From contig CALEUL010000057.1 of assembly GCA_937921035.1 (NCBI GenBank), positions 1 through 38,922 of the forward strand: DNA of 38,922 nt. Direction: 5' to 3'. The notes beneath the pieces were generated by a model that was given only the letters and a program-made list of their open reading frames with translations, was not told where the DNA came from and ran no database searches. The position numbers were made by a program, and so were the translations under genes. Below, one piece after another: positions 18,801-26,209 of the stretch. How positions within the stretch are numbered: position 1 is the stretch's first letter; every line of letters begins with the position of its first letter. The stretch is from an uncultured Porphyromonadaceae bacterium. Its GTDB lineage: Bacteria; Bacteroidota; Bacteroidia; Bacteroidales; Muribaculaceae.

Positions 18801-19610
18801 GGTGGTTACGAGAGTAGACCCGCTCCAGCGGTATTGCTTGTTCGCAGAAACGTCAAGATAAATCTTGCCAGAGTAAGGGATGCGACCATTTGCGGAAGCT
18901 TCGCCAAACGCTTCTGCACCGGGCCAGTTGGGATAAAATTTAAGGAACAACGGGGCGACAGTCTGACGCTGAGAGCAAATGAATGTGCCGAGCGCCGGAC
19001 AAAAGAGAATTTCATCAGGAGTAGCTGCCGATGCCTCTTCGAGGGTAGTATTTTCGAACAGATTGAAGCCGTTGAATTCGACAACATCATCGACAAAAGA
19101 AGGAAGCTGATTAGATGGAATGAGACCGTGTCCGTCAAGTGTGGCGATACCTTCTGGCTTGCCTAACGCGGACTCCACAGCGCCGATACGGGTAAGAGCA
19201 TTATCAGCTCTGACGATAGCGATATTGGCATTATCCTGTGCGTTAGCAGCCATTGTTTTAGCAGCATCGGCAGTAGTCTCGGCCGAGTTCGAGTGCGTGA
19301 GGGCTTCAGTCGCCTTTTTGACGGCATCGTTGGCTTTAGTAACAGCATCGAGTGCGCTGGTTGTGGCGAGTGCGGCCGAAGACTCAGCATTGCCGGCTTT
19401 AGTCAGGGCATTTTTGGCCGTAGAAAGAGCCTCGGAAGCATCCCGGACAGCAGCCTTCACGTCTTCGCTCATGCCGGTCATGTCGATGGCCTTCATCTGC
19501 ACGATGAAGTCATCGAGCAACGCCCCAAGGTAAGAAGGGGTAATGGAATTTTGTTCCACCTTCGCCTTGAGGTCGTTGACTTTTGATTGGAGAGAGGAAA
19601 AGTCTGTCAT
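12849..19610 (-). CDS. Giant tail fiber / host-recognition protein
   Basis: Starting at the ATG at 19610 the protein has 2253 residues. It opens with an Ala/Thr/Asn-rich coiled coil (about 50-150) of the trimerising fiber type. Next comes a typical fiber shaft motif, TLDGHGLIPSNQLP, near 165. Residues about 980-1165 resemble a LamG/concanavalin-like jelly roll. Residues about 2005-2140 contain leucine-rich-repeat-like units (LETLDIRRTGLTSIDG, then LQKLDARDSAVESF). This suggests attachment through a long multidomain fiber with carbohydrate- or protein-binding modules. An upstream ATG at 19667 lies above the late promoter, so 19610 is the better start. It heads the operon that ends in the DGR target. 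Long open frames on the opposite strand here are shadows. Confidence 0.85.
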   Translation of the reverse strand: MTDFSSLQSKVNDLKAKVEQNSITPSYLGALLDDFIVQMKAIDMTGMSEDVKAAVRDASEALSTAKNALTKAGNAESSAALATTSALDAVTKANDAVKKATEALTHSNSAETTADAAKTMAANAQDNANIAIVRADNALTRIGAVESALGKPEGIATLDGHGLIPSNQLPSFVDDVVEFNGFNLFENTTLEEASAATPDEILFCPALGTFICSQRQTVAPLFLKFYPNWPGAEAFGEASANGRIPYSGKIYLDVSANKQYRWSGSTLVTTGSDLALGETEQTAYSGAKGKKLREDVDYLLEAVDNTNELLNDKAENVDLDRVENRSEAIGILPFDGIFKQLEGGTLQPPRTGVWFMYATNQFAVKTSSLGYTTSDYNDMESDGTAKTARADRIFRHDNDLYRFDGKNLVQVGGAAIGNNYNATVNLPLPTGEYYYDIKAATIPENGHNVLEAVYEAGKALIGMQITYAIKAGSWKTFQYIGVNTEPNNFKSPANWIDNAAMSAGSESVINVNYLCGDRAVGFYDLASAIQAVIDKETETGIIFRKAGIILTYIVAEGKWESKQLVQRVTDFANINAWKDFGSGGEVKTSDTPASGGKDAFSTGGAYNMLPAQHTVTQEDGTVSIQFQNADGEPVMEPVSFLASTGGGGEVSGTVVSIKFKNSPLFGALGATIATKAAIRSITMSGSNEVDNAIATLELIDRDTNITVWSENVNKPSSASMDDFSFDIDFTQFLSQAGMRRFTLRAIDEAGYSTTKFISVTAEDITVSVSGVQVLHVRNDAMITPSMTRATVDLFKFENNQSNKGIEAVVDILINGQWKELHRSTVTDSFTKSISFNPSELGLKHGAYPIRISGTSLNSGVKGNTVYSAIMVVDPEAETPIVAVRYDDRSGGTVKLFESVEFDVAVYNPKSNNTIINTKANDTLISQLLCDNTHTYNVSKQIQGFADGDVVKLYAKVVSSSDLRDFRSFEVQLTVSGSVIDATLKEGALYSFDFSSRSNTEADHSIVDGDFRVSLYGANYTTNGFGNYLGQNCLRIAENVTASLNHMPFASQALEAAGMAWQCQFATNNIKDADAKLLECYDPTSGAGFYIKGNKVGIFCRNGNQSLEERSFKCGQQITLGITVEPSSIYVERSGVRYSALRMYLNGELVAHIGYTPGRGDLFNGKNITMNGTKGDLYLYYMLAYQTHYEWAQAFKNYLVKLIDTDAMIREFNAEDVLTSQTAEGTTAMRPSAAALWARGIPYVVLVADDDTFNTFDSGTSTSDNFVMTVYYYDPKRPWRSFKATNCRIRRQGTTSAKRCKKNVRIYLSKASQITALFPDYTNADALLTYSLFAKKKIRVGEKTMAVDLITIKVDYSDAGGANDCGVCDMMNATYRALGDNYMTPAQRFFDGTQDIGDIHLDGLELNHSTANHPIAVFRSTSDTLQNVYFEAKGNWKEDKGEQTALGFMNTPGYNLGCINYQDGGFVEYYGLPGETLSQTEARFRADTTVDTTKLYLISEYCGNRYRFLKYENGAWAIKTGSMRQTGGKGTKTWKVNGYVLNPVTGFELLTYQDFDWWRGVDSLDAMMQTGTGLISSWVQKLIDKGKLTADLVPKWTYYFECMVDNDDLAIAYATGKKVPFELYRMLRFCDSVDPDKHPGTYAARARQNFYKFLNTRSKMVYYGATDYNSLYDQQAKNMQPMFFLEDGCYVENGIYFNSYDEADNCNVESTPSHMLPVRMYFNKVYDADGANGKDNDGGCTGDPECDPAKPTDEETGYANPYAGWNSILWVVLRLVQEFIVDDAGNKTDLRTVIAAMRSVEAVVDGVNMKPFSPEGAMYFFMEKRLMIWPKMVSSYDGIRKYVQYTATSDTIYFYALQGLGLTSLPDFIEKRWRIRDGYYQTGAFFSGYISARIACAAGAKIRFTAAKTGYFGIGNDNTAAVSESVYLEAGQSYEFSNFSHQTGALIYIYQADRMSSLDLSEISLGSSNGEIDFSVMMLVVSLILGSATHSEVPTGYRAMSSAKLGNLPFLETLDIRRTGLTSIDGSGCPRLQKLDARDSAVESFSVAETSPINDIAMPGSLNDITLVGLPEITYDGLNAASGLQVPSLSKVQRLRMETSAKLDARRLLKDTLSGQSDEPVLSAVRISGMPLKGDASELITMLDRNVGGLDSDGVRSSLPVVNGRYELGRILESSELQRIEAGIEGISLDIVVEAYVNSIDEVNGEYYSGAPEVDTVTLDNIGEHLKYYNGESAEEYVQRIADADKSIHDIITQ

Positions 19611-19630
19611 AGAAGATGATTGATTTAGAG

Positions 19631-19665
19631 CAAAGGTACTGGGAAAGCGATAGCGGATAAAAGAC
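19631..19665 (-). promoter_or_regulatory. Late promoter of the fiber / DGR-target operon
   Basis: GTCTTTTA (19665-19658), 19 bases, TACCTTTG (19638-19631) on the - strand. It is squeezed between the stop of the upstream gene (19668) and the fiber ATG (19610), with a leader of about 20 bases. Confidence 0.85.
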
Positions 19666-19667
19666 AC

Positions 19668-20114
19668 TTAGACCAGACCTTTGCGACGGTAGTAGTTGGA
19701 GTTATGTCGTGCGCGGTCAGCATCGAGGGTGTCGCAGAACATGGATTTGAATTCCTCGCCGAGAGATTGCGCCATGAAATCACGCAATTTCATTATCGAG
19801 GCGTAATACTTCGTCGAGAACCAGCGGCGGCGCTCCCTCTTTTTCTCTCGGCCGATGTCGCCAGGATTTCCTATCGGAACCTCGCGGCCGGTGCCGAGGT
19901 CCTGCCACAAACCATATTCCAGAAATGTCTGCGACAGAGTGATGTCGTAGAAGCGCCCGTCAGCCCTGACCGGAAGCTGCAATGGGGAGCCAAGGAGCGC
20001 CCCGGTGTCTACCACTTTCAGCAGACGGATGCGCTCACGCCAAATGTCGACCATGGTATTATTCCATCCCTCGACAAATTTCTCGCGTTCGTCTATAGGA
20101 TTTCGCTGAGCCAT
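19668..20114 (-). CDS. HK97 gp10-like head-tail / tail-completion protein
   Basis: The 148-residue protein has the pattern of HK97-gp10-like proteins: a helical start with WRERIRLLKVVDTGALLGS, then FLEYGLWQDLGTGREV and a basic C-terminal helix. In that family a GxL(RK)xS-type strand precedes YAxxxExGT. Such proteins complete the head-tail joint or tail. It overlaps the upstream gene by 22 bp and is last in its operon. Function is by family resemblance and position. Confidence 0.6.
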   Translation of the reverse strand: MAQRNPIDEREKFVEGWNNTMVDIWRERIRLLKVVDTGALLGSPLQLPVRADGRFYDITLSQTFLEYGLWQDLGTGREVPIGNPGDIGREKKRERRRWFSTKYYASIMKLRDFMAQSLGEEFKSMFCDTLDADRARHNSNYYRRKGLV

Positions 20115-20599
20115 TCTTCAGGGTTATAGACAAGGTTAGTGAAAGTATCGACAGCGATTTGAAAGAAAGCACAGGCTCCGCCGGTGTAGAAATACTTGTC
20201 TATCTCGGTAAACGATATGCGGTCATCGAGATAGATGCTATTTTCCCGGAGCCGTGTTTTCTCCTGGATCAATACGGACATGAACTGCCGGAACAGTTCA
20301 TTCATCAGGTCGAGGCAGTCCTGACGAGCCTTCGGGTCATCGGCCTTGTGCCGCATGAAGAGAAACACCGTCTTAATTCGGCGAGTATGCGGCGAGTTGT
20401 TGAGCTCGGTGCCGCCGGAAGACGTATCGCTGACCGCGACAAAGGCTGTCGTAGACAGAGCGCCGGTAATTAGAGCGTGGAACCCTTCGAGCGAAGAAAC
20501 GCGCTCGAACATAAAGCCATTAGACTTTGCGAGCTTATTGGCTGCAGTAAGCTTCTCGAAGAAGGCTGCTGCGTCCCAGTTGAAGGAGTGGTCGTTCAT
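20093..20599 (-). CDS. Conserved phage protein, possible tail terminator
   Basis: The 168-residue protein has no recognised motif. It mixes a helical N-terminus with a beta-rich middle (FVAVSDTSSGGTELNN) and ends with a helix and strand. Its size and place, between connector-type genes and a gp10-like gene, fit a tail-terminator or head-closure protein. It overlaps the genes on both sides, so it is translationally coupled. Confidence 0.55.
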   Translation of the reverse strand: MNDHSFNWDAAAFFEKLTAANKLAKSNGFMFERVSSLEGFHALITGALSTTAFVAVSDTSSGGTELNNSPHTRRIKTVFLFMRHKADDPKARQDCLDLMNELFRQFMSVLIQEKTRLRENSIYLDDRISFTEIDKYFYTGGACAFFQIAVDTFTNLVYNPEEWLSEIL

Positions 20600-21378
20600 T
20601 TTGTCGGATACTTACGGTTAAGGTCATCATATTCTTTGGCAAGAGCGTCCAGCTCAGTCAAAGCCCTGTGAGCAGGCATCGCGAGGATAAGCGACTCCTT
20701 TGAGATGTCGCCCTTAGTCAAGGCCCTAATCTGAGCGTCCATATTGCGACGCAGCATGTCGCAGTCCGGCTCGACGGCAGTATTAGGGTCGGCAGGCTGA
20801 AAGAAATTCGGATAAAGCTGATTGCAATAGGCTTTCAGGCCGGCCCACCAATAGAAAATCGAGAGCGTTTCATGCTCTGCGAGTTTTATACCGGGCTTGC
20901 GATACAGCACTTCGGCCATCTGCTGAAGAAACTTATCCGATTTCACGACCTGATAGCCTTGCCAAAGGGCCTCGCAAGAGAGCCAGTCGTCGAAAGTGAA
21001 CGAGTCATCGAGTTCAGCATCGACAGCTTCGGCCTTGTCGATATGGTCGAGCCTTACGGGCCCGGACGGTAACTCGGCCACCCATTCGAGAGCAGCCGTA
21101 GCTGCGGCAAGGTCTGAAGCTCGTATCAGATACTCCTTGCCGTCATGGGCGACAAGCCACGAGTCGGAGTAAGGAGTAATAACCCTTACTCCGTTCCACC
21201 GAAAAAGGCAGTATACGGCTACCTGAGCGGCCGTCTGCGCCGAGAAATCATCAATCGACCGAAACGGACGATTGATGTTAACGCGGTTGACTTTCGCGAT
21301 GGTTCGGAGCAAGAAATCGAGCTGATCCTGGGATAATTCATCCCAAGACTTCGGGGCAGTGAGATTGAGAGGTTCCAT
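20596..21378 (-). CDS. Hypothetical phage protein in the connector block
   Basis: The 260-residue acidic, mostly helical protein has no signal peptide, membrane helix or motif I recognise. The LSQDQLDFLLRTIAKV stretch near the start looks like a helical pair. It overlaps its neighbours by 4 bp and 1 bp, so it belongs to the portal/connector operon. A structural or assembly role is likely from context only. Confidence 0.6.
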   Translation of the reverse strand: MEPLNLTAPKSWDELSQDQLDFLLRTIAKVNRVNINRPFRSIDDFSAQTAAQVAVYCLFRWNGVRVITPYSDSWLVAHDGKEYLIRASDLAAATAALEWVAELPSGPVRLDHIDKAEAVDAELDDSFTFDDWLSCEALWQGYQVVKSDKFLQQMAEVLYRKPGIKLAEHETLSIFYWWAGLKAYCNQLYPNFFQPADPNTAVEPDCDMLRRNMDAQIRALTKGDISKESLILAMPAHRALTELDALAKEYDDLNRKYPTK

Positions 21379-22202
21379 CAGAAATAAAAGCCGCCTTTAA
21401 TGTCGTTGACGAAACCCTGATTATTGAACTGGTCGCCCATTTCAGACTCCCATAACTGTTTATAGTCTGGGTGGAATTTAAGCTCATTGAGCACTATGTG
21501 CGCAGCATGCCACAAGCGGTTCTGGTCCATCACATGGCCGCCATCAGGCGGAGCAATGAGGGATAATACCGATGAGAGCATAGCTCCGACAAGCGGATGG
21601 CCACGATTGACAGTGCGGGCACTGTAGTCAGTTCTTAGCTTATCCATGAACTGCCGGCCGAGGTATCGGTCGGCAAGTTCACGCTCTACAGTCATGGCCC
21701 GCAGGCGTAAATCCTCGTAAGAGAGATTTTCAAGCTCCCGGATGCCATAGCACTCCGGCGGGTAATTCAGGAATGTAGAGCTGAAATACTGGCCTCGCTC
21801 CGACTGTTGCCATGCTTCGTAATAGCGGCAAAAGTCAAGGAGCGTGGGGATGCTCTTGCGTACCTGTTCACGGAGAGAGTTGATAAGACGCTCGACACGT
21901 TCCTTAGAAGCCGGAGCCATGGAGTCGGTATTAACGACAGCCATGCCGGTAGGCGTTACTACGAGGTCAAGAGAAGGCACGGCATCGGCCATGGCCTTAG
22001 CGACGAGTATTCTCAGCGCATAATCGTTATGCGCCTCGGAGAGGAAATCATCGGGGCCAAGATACTCGGTTTCGAGCCAAATTCTGGCCGAGTCGATGAA
22101 CGGAGCGAGTTTTTCAGCGAGAGGCGTTTCGCCCGCTACCTCAGTCAGCACATTAGGGATGTACTGACGAATATTTTTATTTGTCAGCTTGTCCGTCTTC
22201 AT
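21378..22202 (-). CDS. Head-tail connector-type protein
   Basis: The 274-residue, largely helical protein follows the portal gene, overlapping it by 26 bp. Proteins of this type after the portal in Bacteroides phages are carried as domains of unknown function and probably are head-tail adaptors. The segment ADAVPSLDLVVTPTGMAVVN is a distinctive strand-turn-strand unit seen in such proteins. No enzymatic motif is visible. Confidence 0.55.
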   Translation of the reverse strand: MKTDKLTNKNIRQYIPNVLTEVAGETPLAEKLAPFIDSARIWLETEYLGPDDFLSEAHNDYALRILVAKAMADAVPSLDLVVTPTGMAVVNTDSMAPASKERVERLINSLREQVRKSIPTLLDFCRYYEAWQQSERGQYFSSTFLNYPPECYGIRELENLSYEDLRLRAMTVERELADRYLGRQFMDKLRTDYSARTVNRGHPLVGAMLSSVLSLIAPPDGGHVMDQNRLWHAAHIVLNELKFHPDYKQLWESEMGDQFNNQGFVNDIKGGFYF

Positions 22203-23547
22203 CGGTTTTGTCGGATTTAGGGGTTACTTCTTTAGCGTCGGCGTGTTCATCGAGCGTTGTAAGCTGAATGAACGGGCAATCGGGATGCACTTTATCCCAG
22301 TGGTTGAAACGGATTATAATCTCATGCGGCAGGAACAGCAAATCGTGATAAGGCTTCTGCAAGGCCTGTGCGATAGTATAGAGCTCGCGTTTGTCAGAGC
22401 CGGAGTTATTTGTCTGTGCCTTGCCTGGAACTGAGCCCACGAGGTTCGAGTGGACGCGCATGGTAAAACACACCATGTTCACGGCCTCGGCGATGTCAGA
22501 CTCCCAGTCGCCGCCTTCCTTATTCTTCGAGTCGATGCAGTTGACAGTGATGTCAGGAGTTTCGCCTTTTCCGTCGAGGGAGATAGACTTGCCGGTAAAA
22601 AGAACCGAGCCGGTGTTCTCGTGGTTTGTCAGGAACTCCAGCATTTCGCGCTTCTTCTCGTTCATCAGCGCGAGCTGATCTTCCGGGCGCGAGATGCGGC
22701 GTTCCTTAAAAAGGTTATCCCAGTATCGAGGCGAGACCTCGATAACGTATTTGATAGGAGCCGCGTTCTGGAGCTTGCTTTTCTTGGCTTCGCCGATAAG
22801 ACGCTTGATTGTGTACCACGAGCCTTTGAACAGGGCCGCATAGTGCGGTATCGGGTAATAAGGCGAGTCAACGCCCGGGAAGCGAGTAAGGATTGCGAAC
22901 TTGCGTGTCTTGGTGGGTGCGGAGTCAGAGCGCGAGGCCCGGAGCCCCATGCGCTGCTGAAGGTCGCGCCATGGAGAGCGAGGGTCAAGCAATTCGATTT
23001 CCTCGAAATTATCGCCCGGCTGCGTGTCGCGGAACTGGCCGAAGATAATTTTCGTGAGGCGGCCGGTTTTAGGATCTGCAGGAGCGAAACGGCAATAACA
23101 TGCCGGCTTGCGGTGCAGTTCCACAATACGGTCGCCATCCTCGTTCATGATGATAACGGACACGGCGAAATTGAAGTGCTTGAGGTCCTGGCACACGCCG
23201 AGGAAATAATCAGGGAGAGGGTTGTCGATAAGGAAATCCTCGACCTCGTCCTTAACTTTCTGCGATGCTTCCTCGGTGCAGTATCGCAAGCCGGAGCCAT
23301 AGCAGACCTCGGCGTTGAACACCTGACAAGTCGACAGTGTCTCGTCTTCCTCGATATATCTGATAATCGAATAAGGGAGCTGGTTATCGCCGCCCCATGA
23401 GACATATTCCTTGCCGTCCGGGGTCTGCCGCGTTTCATAGCGGCCAGAGTCGCGGAACACCTCGGTAGTCTTCGTAACAAAGGCTACGCGAGCGTTGCTC
23501 ATTGGTAGGTTCTCGATAGAGAAACAGTCAAAAATATGGTTATCCAT
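22177..23547 (-). CDS. Phage portal protein
   Basis: The 456-residue protein has portal features: an N-terminal part reading SWGGDNQLPYSIIRYIEED, a central mixed domain with NFAVSVIIMNEDGDRIVEL, and a later long helical region (LIGEAKKSKLQNA) of the portal stem/wing type. Portal proteins form the dodecameric ring through which DNA is packaged and to which terminase and connector bind. The C-terminus is charged (DEHADAKEVTPKSDKTDED). A second ATG at residue 16 (MSNARV) may be the real start. It is separated from the terminases by the lysis genes, an unusual order. Confidence 0.7.
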   Translation of the reverse strand: MDNHIFDCFSIENLPMSNARVAFVTKTTEVFRDSGRYETRQTPDGKEYVSWGGDNQLPYSIIRYIEEDETLSTCQVFNAEVCYGSGLRYCTEEASQKVKDEVEDFLIDNPLPDYFLGVCQDLKHFNFAVSVIIMNEDGDRIVELHRKPACYCRFAPADPKTGRLTKIIFGQFRDTQPGDNFEEIELLDPRSPWRDLQQRMGLRASRSDSAPTKTRKFAILTRFPGVDSPYYPIPHYAALFKGSWYTIKRLIGEAKKSKLQNAAPIKYVIEVSPRYWDNLFKERRISRPEDQLALMNEKKREMLEFLTNHENTGSVLFTGKSISLDGKGETPDITVNCIDSKNKEGGDWESDIAEAVNMVCFTMRVHSNLVGSVPGKAQTNNSGSDKRELYTIAQALQKPYHDLLFLPHEIIIRFNHWDKVHPDCPFIQLTTLDEHADAKEVTPKSDKTDEDGQADK

Positions 23548-23570
23548 TGGGAGAGAGTGAAATTTAGAGA

Positions 23571-23804
23571 TTAAAGGAATACTTCAAAATCATTTATTCC
23601 TATGATGCAGACATCATGTATCGTTTTTTTCTGCCCGTTGTGCAGGAGCTTGATAGTCCGAAGGCCGGTGTAAAAGTCATATCGGAGCGATACGACATTT
23701 TTAGCCGTAAAAATCTGGCCGTTTTTCTTCACATAGGTAAGCGTTACCGGCTGCCCTGCATCGAGCATTTTTCGAGCGGTGGATATGTGTATAGCACTAT
23801 TCAT
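23571..23804 (-). CDS. Small hypothetical protein
   Basis: From the ATG at 23804 this is 77 residues, overlapping the upstream gene by 8 bp, which supports the start. It is beta-rich (PVTLTYVKKNGQIFTAKNVV, then TIHDVCIIGINDFEVFL), like a small SH3-like barrel. No family is recognised. It is read between the tail-associated protein and the portal. Confidence 0.6.
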   Translation of the reverse strand: MNSAIHISTARKMLDAGQPVTLTYVKKNGQIFTAKNVVSLRYDFYTGLRTIKLLHNGQKKTIHDVCIIGINDFEVFL

Positions 23805-24885
23805 ATTCGGGCGAGAATGTATCGTTGAAGATTTGGCGGCGATTAGGCATGACACCGTCCATGAGCGAGTCGAAGACGTGCGGACGGTTGTCATCGAAGC
23901 GCCATGAAAACTTTATTGAGGTCAGGGAGTCATCGGCCGAGCTGGGCTCGCAAGTATGGTCTTCAATGTTCACGGTGTAATCGTCGCCGTCAAGCCACAG
24001 GGAAACGCTATGTGATGCCAGGAACTGCTCAAAGATTTTAACCTCGTCGGGAGTGAGAGCTTCGGTCTGTATCTGATATGTTCGCTCGATAGTGCGATCA
24101 TATTGTTTGGATATGCCATTGCAGACAGCGACATCGCGAGAGACATTCGTCTTGGTTGTCATCACGCCCACGACATCGATAAATTCTTCCACATTGAAGG
24201 CATTGCGGAAAGAGAAAGTGAGATAAGCCGGAGCCGGGACGATGTAGCACATTTTCTGAATGCCGGCATACTCGATGCTGAAATACATCACATCGCGTAA
24301 ATCGACACCGACTTCATCCTCGGTCTTATTGAGCGCCCAAAGAATAATATCGGCCACGTTAAAATATGCCACACCGTTGAAAAATGCCTGTTGCACTGAT
24401 TTTTCAACGGCCACGAGCTGATTGTCGGCCTCGGCATGGCCCACAGCCTTTATGACGAAAGGAAAGGCAGAGCCATGGTTAAAGGCCGCAATAGCTATGA
24501 TAGAGTCCTGATGAACCCGTTGCACCATGGACGAGAGGAAGAAAGTTTTGTCAGCTGCGAAATCGTATGGCATACGATATTCGCAATAGAGGAAATGCAC
24601 ATCGATTGAAACGCCGTCAAAAGAGATAGTAATTAAATCGGTTACCTTATTTCGCAGGCGAAAATATTCCTCGACAAGGGTGCCGACATCGGACAGTTCG
24701 GCTACGCCATTGAAGGGATAGAGAGATGTCGAATAGAAGGTTTCTATTTCGCCATCGAGCCCGTTTTCGCATGACAGCGAAACGTCGATGCGCACCTTGT
24801 CAGTGCGAGCCGTAATGTTAGGCACGCTCGATGTCGGGACGTACTGCTCGAGTTCAAGATATGACTGGTCTATTTGCGTTTCCAT
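23797..24885 (-). CDS. Phage structural protein, first gene of the connector operon
   Basis: The 362-residue protein looks beta-rich and has no membrane segment or catalytic motif. It begins five bases from the -7 box of the late promoter, so its mRNA may be leaderless. Proteins like this accompany portal genes in Bacteroides prophages as unnamed virion proteins. The middle (about 190-240) has IILWALNKTEDEVGVDLRDV and AYLTFSFRNAFNVEEFIDVV, giving alternating strand/helix character. A virion role is inferred from operon membership. Confidence 0.6.
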   Translation of the reverse strand: METQIDQSYLELEQYVPTSSVPNITARTDKVRIDVSLSCENGLDGEIETFYSTSLYPFNGVAELSDVGTLVEEYFRLRNKVTDLITISFDGVSIDVHFLYCEYRMPYDFAADKTFFLSSMVQRVHQDSIIAIAAFNHGSAFPFVIKAVGHAEADNQLVAVEKSVQQAFFNGVAYFNVADIILWALNKTEDEVGVDLRDVMYFSIEYAGIQKMCYIVPAPAYLTFSFRNAFNVEEFIDVVGVMTTKTNVSRDVAVCNGISKQYDRTIERTYQIQTEALTPDEVKIFEQFLASHSVSLWLDGDDYTVNIEDHTCEPSSADDSLTSIKFSWRFDDNRPHVFDSLMDGVMPNRRQIFNDTFSPEYE

Positions 24886-24889
24886 GCTA

Positions 24890-24924
24890 CAAAAATAGCG
24901 GTAACAGACAGGGCAATAAAAGAC
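24890..24924 (-). promoter_or_regulatory. Late promoter of the portal/connector operon
   Basis: GTCTTTTA (24924-24917), 19 bases, TATTTTTG (24897-24890) on the - strand. The ATG at 24885 follows the -7 box by only four bases, so transcription should begin at or beside the start codon. Confidence 0.85.
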
Positions 24925-24971
24925 AAACGGCGCAAGGAGGACTCCGAGCGCCGTGGCCGGTTTCCCTCGAA

Positions 24972-24995
24972 GCTCCCGACAATCATGTCGGGAGC
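24972..24995 (-). terminator. 10-bp hairpin after the MutS-domain gene
   Basis: GCTCCCGACA (24972-24981) pairs perfectly with 24986-24995 around an ATCA loop. It lies 20 bases past the stop of the MutS-domain gene and before the next late promoter. There is no strong U tract on the - strand, so it is a weak intrinsic terminator or a stabilising 3' hairpin. Confidence 0.5.
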
Positions 24996-25014
24996 AACAT
25001 TCGGGAGCGGTGAT

Positions 25015-25812
25015 TTATGCCTCGGCCTCGACCTTTTTGGTGCGCTTTCTGACTTTCGGCTCTTCAAGCTGTTCGCAGACGGCTACGCGATGCCCTGCCC
25101 TCACTAACTTGGGGAGGTATGTGTCGAGCGCATGGTGGGGGAAGCCAGCGAGTTCGATGCTGCTCTTTTTGCCGTTTGCGCGGCGTGTCAGGGTAATGCC
25201 GAGGACATCCGAGGCGGTAACTGCATCCTCGCAAAACAGTTCGTAAAAATCGCCTACGCGGAAAAGTAAGATTGCATCGGGGTGCTTTTTCTTCATTTCC
25301 ATGTACTGCTTCATTAGGGGCGTGGCCGCGATGCCTTTGACTTTCGGCTCGGGTTCGGGCTGTTGTTCGACATTGGCGGCCTCGGTGGCCTCTGCGGCTT
25401 GTGCGGCCTCTGCCTCGGCTTTCTGCTTTGCCTCTGCGCGAGCCTTTGCGCGATTGCTGACTGCGCCTGTGCGCTTGATTTCGGCTTGCAGGAGTGCAAA
25501 GGCATTTTTAGAGATGGGGCAATTTTCGCCTTTGAGCATAAAGGCATAGTTAAGGGCATTGGCGGCATTGGTAAAATTGCAGATGTGCCAAATTGAGCGG
25601 TCCGACATGTATGTGCCGACGCTGACGACGGCAGGGGCGACGGCTTCGCCCTCTGCTACGGCTTTCGTGCCGTCAGCATAAAGGGAAAGCTCGATGAGCG
25701 ACTGCGGAGCGATGAACGCCGTAACACATACGGGCGTGGGGAGTGCTGCGGCTGCGGCAAAGAGATTGTTAGCGGTGTTAGTGTTGGCGGTGGTGTTGGC
25801 TGTCTGTGACAT
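25015..25812 (-). CDS. Protein with C-terminal MutS mismatch-recognition domain I
   Basis: The 265-residue protein has an unrecognised N-terminal part (1-125), an Ala/Glu/Gln-rich linker (125-160), then a clear MutS domain I at about 164-255. It starts TPLMKQYMEMKKKHPDAILL, goes on through RVGDFYELF and ends VAVCEQLEEP. The Phe and Glu of the mismatch-wedging F-x-E motif (DFYEL, near 188-190) are both kept. None of the MutS connector, clamp or ATPase domains are present. MutS domain I binds mispaired DNA. Alone it could mark mismatches or compete with host MutS. Stand-alone copies are known in Bacteroidetes mobile elements. It lies outside the late operons, after a terminator. Confidence 0.8.
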   Translation of the reverse strand: MSQTANTTANTNTANNLFAAAAALPTPVCVTAFIAPQSLIELSLYADGTKAVAEGEAVAPAVVSVGTYMSDRSIWHICNFTNAANALNYAFMLKGENCPISKNAFALLQAEIKRTGAVSNRAKARAEAKQKAEAEAAQAAEATEAANVEQQPEPEPKVKGIAATPLMKQYMEMKKKHPDAILLFRVGDFYELFCEDAVTASDVLGITLTRRANGKKSSIELAGFPHHALDTYLPKLVRAGHRVAVCEQLEEPKVRKRTKKVEAEA

Positions 25813-25848
25813 GGTGAAAATGTTTTTAGGAGTTAATGACTTAGTTAG

Positions 25849-26037
25849 TTAGCAACCGAAGAAGATGCGGAAAAACGCTTTTTCGACTTCGACCTCAAAA
25901 TGAGCCGTGCCGTTATTGGATTGACCATTTATCGGATTGGAGGAGAGGTGAGCAGCTTTTACAAGCTCTTGTTCTTTGTTGATTTCAGGCTTCTGTGAGC
26001 CTGTAGGCTGTACTTTATTCATGATTTTCTGTTCCAT
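25849..26037 (-). CDS. Small hypothetical protein
   Basis: This 62-residue frame lies 36 bp upstream of the MutS-domain gene and in the same direction. The sequence is polar with a C-terminal hydrophobic patch (EKAFFRIFFGC). The likely start is the first ATG or the one at residue 6. No family is recognised, and it may be a leader ORF or not a gene. Confidence 0.4.
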   Translation of the reverse strand: MEQKIMNKVQPTGSQKPEINKEQELVKAAHLSSNPINGQSNNGTAHFEVEVEKAFFRIFFGC

Positions 26038-26174
26038 TTTTCGTCCTTGTTATCGAGTTTGATTTAGCTTTTACATTGCTGTTTGAGGGTGGACGAAAAG
26101 CACAGAGAGGCAAATTTTCAGCGAAAAATACCGTAGTGCAATGAGGATGATTTTTCAGATGAAGTGCCACTTAA

Positions 26175-26204
26175 TTTGCCGTGTGCGTGTCTGCCCTAAC
26201 TTTG
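26175..26204 (+). promoter_or_regulatory. Host-type promoter pointing rightward
   Basis: TTTG (26175-26178), 18 bases, then TAACTTTG (26197-26204) on the + strand fit the Bacteroidetes -33/-7 promoter. No + strand gene follows, only about 270 bases of structured noncoding sequence and then the antisense side of the lysis genes. Confidence 0.55.
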
Positions 26205-26209
26205 CGATG

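Noticed and set aside
22450..23400. 316-residue + strand frame opposite the portal gene
   Set aside because: Antisense shadow with no recognisable protein features.
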